Origin: Ligustrum vulgare
Taxonomy: Eukaryota; Streptophyta; Magnoliopsida; Lamiales; Oleaceae
DNA: 64,000 bases
NCBI GenBank assembly: GCA_963555705.1
Contig: OY743169.1
Span: 8,618,014-8,682,013, forward strand
Reading direction: 5' to 3'
Shown: positions 56,199 through 64,000 of the stretch, piece by piece
How the letters are laid out: each line of letters opens with the position of its first letter
How positions within the stretch are numbered: position 1 is the first letter of the stretch
The notes under the pieces: generated by a model
Seen by the model: the letters and a program-made list of their open reading frames with translations, nothing else
The model's database searches: none
Told to the model about the DNA's origin: nothing
Translations under genes and position numbers: made by a program

Positions 56199-56209
56199 TG
56201 GGAAGCAGG

Positions 56210-56750
56210 CGCAATTGTTTAATGACAACATAACAAGAAGTAACATTAATTATCGGAATTCAGAGTCTCAATATTTCATTTCATTGAGTATTTTACTCAG
56301 AAATCTATTCTCTGGAAGGAACTTAGTAAAGAGGAATACCTCCACCAGAAAAAAATTTAAGTGAATGCGGGGCTCATTTACAAAACTGAACATCTATTTA
56401 GATATATAAAATCATCCAATATGACCATATTATTACAAAAATAAAAATTGGGCATCCAAATAGAAGAAATTAAGCAAAAGAACTTTTCACATTTCTTGCC
56501 CAGTCAATGGATTGCTTTTAGTCATTAATAAAGTTGATAAGTGGCTATCTCTTTGTTACATGAACTGTTGTCCCTGTACACCAGACATAATATATATATA
56601 TATATATATATTGCAACAATTTTATTTTAATTCTAGGAACAAACTTTAAACCCTCAACAAATGGTGTCTCCTCTAAATTAAGCGAAGCCGGCGAGCTTCA
56701 ACTTTCTCAGTGTTACTTGACAGACACAATTTAGAATAGCCTTACCAGTA
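56210..56750. other. Intergenic, no gene seen
   Basis: AT-rich. A (TA)n run lies at about 56590-56611. A 78-codon frame overlapping the left edge (56128-56364) has no motif. Confidence 0.4.
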
Positions 56751-56753
56751 CAC

Positions 56754-57240
56754 TTGAAATTCCATACACCTATGGAAAGGTACGCAGATGTCAACTATCA
56801 ATTGAGAACTAAGTTTCTCACATTGACTCAGGGTTCTATGTCAATGACTGAGAACGAGCAAAAGTTTGAAGACTTATCTCATTATTCCCCTACTTATGTG
56901 GATACGGAGGAGAAGAAGGCTAGATGTTTAATTTGAACAGGGTTTGAGGGATGATTTGAAACAGTTTGTGTTAGTTCTCGAACTTGTGACTTATCATGAG
57001 GTACTGAAAAAAGCAAAATCGGCAGATTACAAGAGGCGCATCGATGAAGATAATAAACAACAGTACGTATGCAGTCAGAAAAACATAAAAGGGAAAACGG
57101 CACGTCTCTTTCTAGTTTGCAATAAGTTCCAAAAGCGTCATAAGAGAGAGTGTCTTCTAGGGAAAAAATGTGTGCTTCGGATATGATGAAGAGGTCACAT
57201 GGTTGGACAATGTCCAAATGGTCAACTAAAGAAGTTTGAG
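56754..57240 (+). pseudogene. Ty3/gypsy gag fragment
   Basis: LRTKFLTLTQGSMSMTENEQ then KFEDLSHYSPTYVDTEEKKA matches the gypsy gag core (as in GYP-T gag: LVQGELDITQYERKFKELSRY). A GLRDDLKQFV-like and a TYHEVLKKA-like block follow after a frame break. Near 57195 RGHMVGQCP is the second half of a CCHC knuckle. No LTR was found around it. Confidence 0.75.
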
Positions 57241-58188
57241 GATCATTCTAAAGGAAAAGCTAGGGCTTTTGCACTTATCGAGCACGAGACGGATTAGAAC
57301 CCCATTATGCATATAGGGAACGCTTCGATCTCCATGATACCTGCAACTCTTCAACGCATTCCAAGGAAAATTTCGTGGAAGAAACTTATTTTGGGGGTTT
57401 ATTGTATTACCATGTTCTTCATTGCTAGCCGTTGCTTGATTAGAAGTTGAGATTAAATGTGCAATTATTTTTTTCCCTTTTTTAAGACTTTTGGTAACAA
57501 AAGATAATATAATATATATATATATATATACACACACACGTGTGTGTGTCAATTAATTAATACATTATATTATGAAGATTAATTGATTGATTAATTAAGA
57601 TATGCATTTTATGGATTTAAAGCGTGGGAATAAGTATAAATTTAAATCTTTATTATCAACTAAGATTTAATTATTATGATAAATATATGATGACTAGTAT
57701 TTTACATTTAAAGTAGATTACTAAATAATTATTTTCTGCATCATAATTATCATGTTGACCTATGAAAAGATGAAACGTGTTTCGTTCATTTATCTTAACA
57801 TAAAAATTAGAATTAATCTACTTACTTAGTCAAATTGATTTACCTAACGATTTATCAATTTCTGTGTTGGCACAATAATGATGGTTGATTTTGGAGATGC
57901 TGTGATGGGTAAAGTGATGGATATCTGCCAAGTGTATTGTAAGTAAGTCAATCGGTAAATCAATCTGACATAGCATGGTTCTAAAAATTATGATTTTAAA
58001 TATTCATTAATGATTGTATTGAGGAATATTATCTTCAAATATTAGAGTTTGATTGAAATAAAAACTCTTCTAAAAAAAGTTATCCCCAAATTACTATAAA
58101 TATGAGTCATATTTCAAAAGGAACCTTCCCACTACAATCTCCTTCTCTCTTTTAAGTATTATTATACGTTTATTTCCTTCCCGTTAAG
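57241..58188. other. AT-rich spacer with microsatellite palindrome
   Basis: (TA)n then a 20-bp perfect palindrome ACACACACACGTGTGTGTGT lies at about 57530-57549. No gene was seen. Confidence 0.5.
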
Positions 58189-58692
58189 GGTCCGTTTGAT
58201 AGCGAATGTGAAATTTGAGTGGAAAGAAAACAAATTTCAGGGAATTGAATTTCTGAGAATTAGAAATTTAATGTGTTTGATTGATTTAAAAAGTGGGAAA
58301 TTTTCTAAATTTTGTTGTTTAATTGACATTATTTTCCTTAACAAATAAAGCAAAATTTAGCTATTTTAATTAAAATTTTATTTTTTTAAAATTTTTTCAC
58401 ACATTTGTACTTAATAATAATAATATTATTTCCTAAAAAAAATAAGTTAATTAATAACAATAAAAATAATCAGACATAATGAAAATTGTTTGCGAACTTA
58501 CAAGGAAAACACTTTATATAACTACTCAAACAATGGCAAATCAATTCTAAGAAATCATGACAAAGATGGTCACTTGACAATAAGGAAGGAACATTTGCCT
58601 TGAAAAAGTTAACCAATCAAAGACTCAAAAATGTGAACAAAAGGCAAACATTTTTCATCTTGCAAGGCAAATAGAGGTTATCAAACAAGGTA
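58189..58692. mobile_element. MITE-like repeat M1
   Basis: It starts GGGTCCGTTTGATAGCG and ends with GGTTATCAAACAAGGTA, which is inverted relative to the start. Its left 300 bp match 62495-62790 (M2). Target duplications are not clear. Confidence 0.55.
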
Positions 58693-59099
58693 TAAGATTT
58701 TAACATATTTTCTCTCTTATTTCCAAATACATATTTTTCAATAAAATAATATTACATGTAAATCAACAAAATTTCTTTTCTTTTTAATTACACATTCTCC
58801 AGAAAAATAAATAATCCAGTATACATGGTCCCCAAAAAAACTCAATATAATGAGTCTCAAACAAGGAAAGTAGGCTAATAATCCAACATGAAATACACAT
58901 AAATATCAAATTTTAGCATCTGTTCGGCGGTCCCATTAATTGGTGGTTTAAATCAAAATTTAAATTACCCAATTTTAAAAAGTGGAAATTACACCCTCAC
59001 ATGTATTTTAAAATCCAAATTCAAAAATCAAATTTCAAACTTAATAATTCAAAATTCAGGTCTTAATTCTATATTTTTATCTTATTATTATTTTTACTT

Positions 59100-59560
59100 A
59101 CCTGACTTGGACCCAAACAAATAAGTGCATTCTAACCCACCGGAACAACCCACTCTAACCCTAATTAAACTTCGATTACCAAACAAATTATCTCAAGAAC
59201 TCCATCAACTCTTCTCCAGCAACGCAGTCACATTCCTCTCTTCTTGGGCATCGGTGACATCAATACAGTGGGCAATGATCCATTGATTCTGGTTTTTTTT
59301 GAAGTGTAGGAATCTTACCAAGTTGAAGCTCTGTGCATGTCAATGCCATAACTGATGAGGAAGGGGCCGTTTTTGCCCAAAATTGTATAGCTTGTGAAAA
59401 TCCTCATGTGAATTTTGTAATTAACAAAATTCTGGCGTCATTGATGGTTTGGGGGCTAGAGCTTTGAAAGTTATTTGTTTAAAAACATCTTTACAATGGA
59501 AAATGTTTCGAGCCTTGCATTATAGGGGTCAAATAATTGTGGTTTTGCTGTATTGTGTGA
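59100..59560. other. Left part of MUL-2, unrelated to that of MUL-1
   Basis: Moderately GC-rich, CT-rich leader-like sequence (59100-59260) without an open frame of note. This place corresponds to the gene-like fragment in MUL-1. The G-rich frame at 59572-59931 is low-complexity Gly/Val/Cys reading, not a gene. Confidence 0.35.
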
Positions 59561-59944
59561 ATTAGTTTTGTGTGCAGTGGTACTATGTTTCTAGGGTGTG
59601 TGCGCGATGGTGTTGTGGGAATCGACGGTGTTGTGGTGCGATGGTTCGAGCAGTGTGGTGCAATGGTGTTGTGTGCGATGGTGATCACGGCGGCGGTAGA
59701 TATGTGTGTTGGTGTCTTTTTTTTATAGCGGGGGTTGTGCTGGAGATGAGATTATTAGGTTTGTGCAATGGTGTAGGGGCTTGCAGTAGTGCCGGTAATG
59801 GTTTTTTTGGCTTTATGGTTGTGATCGGGGCGGATCTGTGTGTGGTGTTGATTTGTGATGGTGGTTCCAAAGGAGGCACCGGTGGATGTGGGGTTGGGAT
59901 TGGGGCGGTGGGTGGGTGTGTGGGTGGGTGATAAAGGATAATTG

Positions 59945-61510
59945 TGACCCAAAAATAAATTTGTAGCCAATTAATTGTTTTTATCTTAATTTGTGATCTA
60001 TAAAATATGTGGTTTGTGATCGAGAAATAGATTGTGACAAACTAAATCGATAATTTGTGACCAATAAATGAGTTATGACCAAATAATTTTATAAATTGTG
60101 GCCTATAAAATTTGTGACCTGTGACTAAGAAAATTAGTGATTTGTGAAAATTGTGACCTAAAAAATTCTTGATTTGTATCCGAGAAAAAATTGTGACCAA
60201 TGAAATTTATGGTTTGTGACCAATAAAGAAATTATGACTCATAATTTGTTAAGTTATGACCATTTGACTTGAGATTTGTGACCAAAAAAATCGTAACCTA
60301 CGAAATTCGAAATTTGTAATCGAGAAATAAATTGTAACCTAAAAAATTGTGACTGTGACTATAAACTTATAATCTGATTTGTGACTTGTGACCTTAAATA
60401 TTGTGACTTGTGACCATAATAAACTGTGACCTTAAAAATTGTGACTTGTGATCATAAACAGTAAAATATGACTATGTGAGAGTGTGGTGGGGTGGATCGA
60501 TGGGCTGAGGCGGGATGAAATTTGTATCTAAATTTATAATTGTGATCGAAATGTGTCTTTGTGTGATCAATTGTGACTTTGCGGGGTAGGGTGGAGTGGG
60601 GGGTCTGTGGACGGGCGGAGTGGGGGTTGCGGTTTGTGGGGTTGCGGTTAAATTTACGATTAAATTTGAAATTGTGATTTGTAACTGAAATATGACTTTG
60701 TGTGATCAATTGTGACTTTACAAGTGAGGTGAGGTTGGGCGCAATGGGACGGAGTGGGTGAGATAGGAAAAAAATAGAAGAAAAATTAGTTGTGAGGTGG
60801 GGTGGGTGGGTTGGTTGGTGGGTGACGGGGTAGGGTTGGGGGCAGGGTGGGTGGGTGGGTAGATGGTTGGGATGTGGAAAAGTAGAAGAAAAAAATCTTC
60901 TGTGACCTAACTGTGATCTCGTGTGACCTAACTGTGATCTCGTGTGACTTAATTGCGACTTTGTGTGACCGAAGTATGACTTTATGTGACCAACTATGAA
61001 TTAGGGTGTGGGGTGGGTGGAGTTTTGCAACTAAATTTGTAATTGTGACCTTGTGTGACCAGCTGTGACTTTGTATTTTGGTGGGGTTGGGTGAAATTTG
61101 CAACTAAATTTGTAATTGTGACCGAATTGTGATTTTGTGTGATCAATTGTGATTTAACTGTGACCTCGTGTAACCTAACTGCGTCTTTATGTGACCAAAC
61201 TATGACATTGTGTAACCAACTGTGACTTTAGGGATGAGTTGGTAGGTGCGTGGGGTTTTGCAACTAAATTTGTATTTGTGACATTGTGTAACCAAATGTG
61301 ACTTTGTGAGTGCGGGTGAGGTACGTAGGTGGGTGGGTGGGGTGGGGTAAAATTTATGACTAAATTTGCAATTTTGACCAAAATGTGACTTGTGACTTTG
61401 TAACGTGGGTTAGCGTGGATGGGTGGGTGGGTGGGTGGGTGGGGTTGGGATTAGGGTGAGATTTGCAATTAAATTTTTAATTGTGGTTTTGTGTGATCAA
61501 TTATCACTTT
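59945..61510. repeat. TGTGACC minisatellite of MUL-2
   Basis: Degenerate units around TGTGACC(N)TTGTGTGACC and 'aaaattgtgacctgtgacc' are interrupted by G-rich blocks. It is longer and more diverged than in MUL-1. Confidence 0.85.
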
Positions 61511-62130
61511 GTGGTGGGGTGGCAGGGTAGGGTGGAAAAACATCGATAGAGAGAGAAAGAGGAAGAGAGAAGAGAAAAAAAAAATCATTTTCGTGGGTTG
61601 GGTGGGTGGGTGAGTTAGTGTGGGGTTAAGGTGTGGTATGGAAAAGTGGGAAAAAATCATTTTTTGGGTGGGTGGGGTGGGTGGGATTGGGGCAATGTGT
61701 GAAAAAATAGAAGAAAAATCATTTTAGGGTGGGTGACGGGCTGGGGGTGGGTCGGGATTTGTGGCTAGGATGAGATGAATTTATCGCGTTGTGATGAGGT
61801 AGGATAGGGTCGAGTGGGTTGGATTGGGTTGGGGTGGGGAAGTGTAGGAAAACATTTAGAAAAAATTATTTTTGGGGTGGGATAGTGTAGGGTGGGGTGG
61901 GGTGGGGTGGGTGGGTTAAATAATTTTGGTGTGGGGTCAAGGGCTGTGGTTGTGACGAGATCAATTTGTAACTTTGCGATGAGGTGGTGAATAGTTAAGT
62001 GAGATAGGATGGGGAAGGATTAGAAAATATCGAACGAAAAAAAATATATATATATATATATATATATATTTGGGGTATGGTTGGGTGGGGTGGGGTGGGG
62101 TCGGGCGGGGGGCGGGGGGCGGGGTGGGGA
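61511..62130 (+). repeat. G-rich array of MUL-2
   Basis: GGGTGGGTGGG and GGGGTGGGGTGGGG runs with 'gaaaaatagaagaaaaatcat' spacers, as in MUL-1. A (TA)n run lies at 62042-62071 and a very dense GGCGGGGGGC stretch at 62100-62130. Confidence 0.85.
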
Positions 62131-62491
62131 TGAGGGATGTTGTGACATCAAGATTTAAGTTTTTAATTTAATATTATATTAGTTTTAATATAATATATAA
62201 TAGATAATTATCTTTATATTACACATAATATTATATTTATTTTTAATTATTAAACACCTGATTTTTGAAAAAAAAAATGTTAAGTTTGTTAGTTTTGAAA
62301 AGTGAAACTTAAAGTGTTGTAGTTATGTACTTTTCCCTTTTCGAATCGACTAAACCACGCACATTTTTACTTTCCAATTTTTAACCACATATTTTATCTA
62401 AAAAGTACAAATCAATCTTTTCTCTCTTATTTAATTAACCGCCGAACAGTGCCTCAATTCTTTTAATTTACCAGGTAAAATTAGTTCACTG

Positions 62492-62997
62492 AGGTTGCGT
62501 TTGATAGCGAGGGTGGAAAGAAAATGAATTCCAGAGAATTGAATTCCTGGGAATTTGATGTTTTATGTGTTTGATTGGTTTAATTTCTAGGTGAAAAAAG
62601 TGAAAAAAATTTCAACTTTTGCTGTTTGATTGATATTATTTTTCATGGTAAATAAATCAAAATTTAGTTATTTTAATCAAAAAAATAATTTTTTTATTTT
62701 TGCACACATTTGTACTTGATAATTATAATGTTAATTTTTGGCAAAAAAAAAAATTAATTAGCAATAACAAAAATGATCAAACGTGACGAAAATGGTTAAA
62801 AGTTTTGCCAGAAAAATAAATTCGCCTAGCTACATGGGAAAATGAATTCCTTCAACAAAAGTAGGAAAAGCCGCGCGTGAAGAAGAAGACTGGAATTTTA
62901 ATTACTTGGAAAATTGTAGCATTCAAACATCAATAATTGGAAAAAGTTGGAAAATCCTTTCTTTTCCCTAGAAAATAAATGAAATCAAACGGAGCCT
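62492..62997. mobile_element. MITE-like repeat M2
   Basis: Ends AGGTTGCGTTTGAT and the complement of ATCAAACGGAGCCT are inverted with two mismatches. The body is homologous to M1 at 58189, so the two copies bracket MUL-2. Confidence 0.6.
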
Positions 62998-63190
62998 TAA
63001 GCACATTCCACGCAGAAAATCAAGAAAATAAATTAAATAATGAAGAAAAAATGAATATCTACTCTATGATCCATTGAATATTCAAAACTTAAGATCTCCA
63101 GTTCCGAGCCATTTGAAACTTCTATAAAAATCCTCAATTATCATAAGTAGTAGATACAAGTTCAATCACTACAACACTTCAGCCTCTTAA

Positions 63191-63718
63191 GGGCATCTCC
63201 AACTCAAAGCACCATTTGCACTAATATGGTGCAAAGCCCACGCCATTTTCGAGCTCATCTCCAACCACATGTTCCAAATTTTACATAAAATCTAAATTTT
63301 ATTATTTTATTGTTTGTTTTTTAATTAATTTAAATTGTAAACCATTAAATGAAACCGCACGCTTGTACACTAAATAGTGCACTTATTTATCATTAAAAAA
63401 GAGATCATATGTAATGTCACATTTCAAATGTCGATAACATAAAACGGGAAACAACTTCAACCAAACTGAAAACAAAATACGTAAGTGAAATAGGTAAATC
63501 TAACTTTCGGAGTTGGTATATTCCTCCAACATATATTCGATTAGTACTTCTCGAATTGCATAGTGAGTCTTCTTGTTATTGATTTGACGGTGTCGCGTCA
63601 GGAAATCATCGAAACGGGTTTGCTTGTCAACCATCTCGATATCAGGACTTAGTGCCTCCACACTCTCTCTGATTGGCGCCTCGGGATCTTGTTCATCTTC
63701 GACAATCATGTTGAGCAT
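63191..63718 (-). mobile_element. PIF/Harbinger element, 3' end
   Basis: GGGCATCTCCAAC at 63191, preceded by TTAA, is a typical plant PIF/Harbinger terminus (target TTA/TAA). Reading inward on the minus strand is a transposase C-terminus. The other end is outside the window or lost. Confidence 0.65.
63500..63718 (-). pseudogene. PIF/Harbinger transposase, C-terminal fragment
   Basis: 72 codons: MLNMIVEDEQDPEAPIRES, PDIEMVDKQTRFDDFLTRH, then a THYAIREVLIEYMLEEY-like tail. This matches the end of plant DDE-type (HARBI1-like) transposases, where a (L/F)HNMIVED block follows the last catalytic residue. The His of that block reads Leu-Asn here, and a stop lies a few codons upstream. The catalytic part is absent. 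Confidence 0.75.
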
Positions 63719-64000
63719 AATGATATATGTTAACTTGTTTTAAGTTGACATTTTCTATTTTCCTACAGCTTTGTAATTTAGTAAATTTTATTTAATTACT
63801 AAATATATTTTTTTAGTAATTTATTAAGTTCAATTAAATTACTAGTTGTTTACTTGAACTTGAGTTTGTATTTATCTCCTATTCTTCTGATATTGATTTA
63901 TTACTTGGAGATAAAATTATGAACTTGCTATACTAATCTCTTATTATTTATGATAAAAGTTTGTGTATGAGATAATGTTTAGCTTTGCTGGCCAAAAAAT
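63719..64000. other. AT-rich end of window
   Basis: Nothing recognised. The upstream half of the transposase does not continue here in an open frame. Confidence 0.4.

Larger units (their letters stand above)
58982..62337. mobile_element. MUL-2: second Mutator-like element with the minisatellite
   Basis: The left end GTGGAAATTACACC and right end GTACTTTTCCC, and the TCAGGT(C/G)TT subterminal blocks, match MUL-1. At about 3356 bp it is nearly the same size (MUL-1 3326). Both have a left 'gene-like' part, the TGTGACC minisatellite and the G-rich array in the same order. The flanks show no convincing target duplication, so the boundary is taken from the MUL-1 comparison. Confidence 0.7.

Noticed and set aside
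59572..59931. 119-codon Cys/Gly/Val-rich frame
   Set aside because: It is generated by a G-rich repeat in MUL-2 and its composition explains the open frame.
1..64000. Search for tRNA or rRNA genes
   Set aside because: No convincing cloverleaf or conserved rRNA stretch was noticed by eye. Primer sites resembling tRNA ends belong to LTR elements. tRNAscan was not available.

Overview
The window reads as nuclear DNA of a flowering plant, most likely a eudicot. It is AT-rich and dominated by LTR retrotransposons, Helitrons and small DNA transposons. The only intact host gene is a two-exon plant cytochrome P450 of the CYP71 type at 53548-56077. The species cannot be named from this sequence. No CRISPR array, operon, rRNA or tRNA gene was seen. 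Coding remains elsewhere belong to transposons or to gene fragments carried by them.

Layout. 1-2000: a broken Ty1/copia element with an LTR, primer site and gag remnants, including a duplicated gag start. 2235-13480: a LINE reverse-transcriptase relic cut by a Ty3/gypsy element (GYP-N1, 2745-12048), itself cut by a chromovirus-like gypsy element (GYP-T, 3008-8290), plus an LTR scrap and a Mutator-type MITE. 13827-23317: a decayed Ty1/copia element (COP-A) whose integrase is split by GYP-N2 (16187-19588), a close relative of GYP-N1. Both GYP-N elements keep a protease-like reading frame but lack recognisable gag and reverse transcriptase.

23318-28409 is a non-autonomous Helitron (HEL-1) carrying exon fragments of farnesyl diphosphate synthase and of 26S proteasome subunit RPN1. 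It contains two hAT elements, one sitting inside its 3' terminal hairpin. The A/T insertion site is shown by two unfilled paralogous copies at 33602 and 39160. From about 23300 to 44800 a segment beginning with the 3' end of a COP-A LTR is present three times (R1-R3). It was later interrupted by HEL-1, a Mutator-like element with a 21-bp minisatellite (MUL-1), a hAT element and a second Helitron (HEL-2).

47258-48014 is a solo LTR with a clean target duplication. 48506-53474 is a very young Ty1/copia element (COP-Y): its 359-bp LTRs differ at one position that I could see, its 1062-codon frame is open, but the catalytic part of its reverse transcriptase is deleted in frame. It lies 73 bp upstream of the P450 start codon, in the same orientation, so the native promoter has been pushed 5 kb away. 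The right end holds a gypsy gag relic, a second Mutator-like element with the same minisatellite (MUL-2), two related MITE-like repeats around it, and the tail of a PIF/Harbinger transposase gene.

How the parts relate: most of the sequence is a stack of nested insertions whose order can be read from target duplications and filled versus empty sites. The functional points are the P450 gene with a new LTR at its door, and several non-autonomous families that must have been moved by proteins encoded elsewhere.
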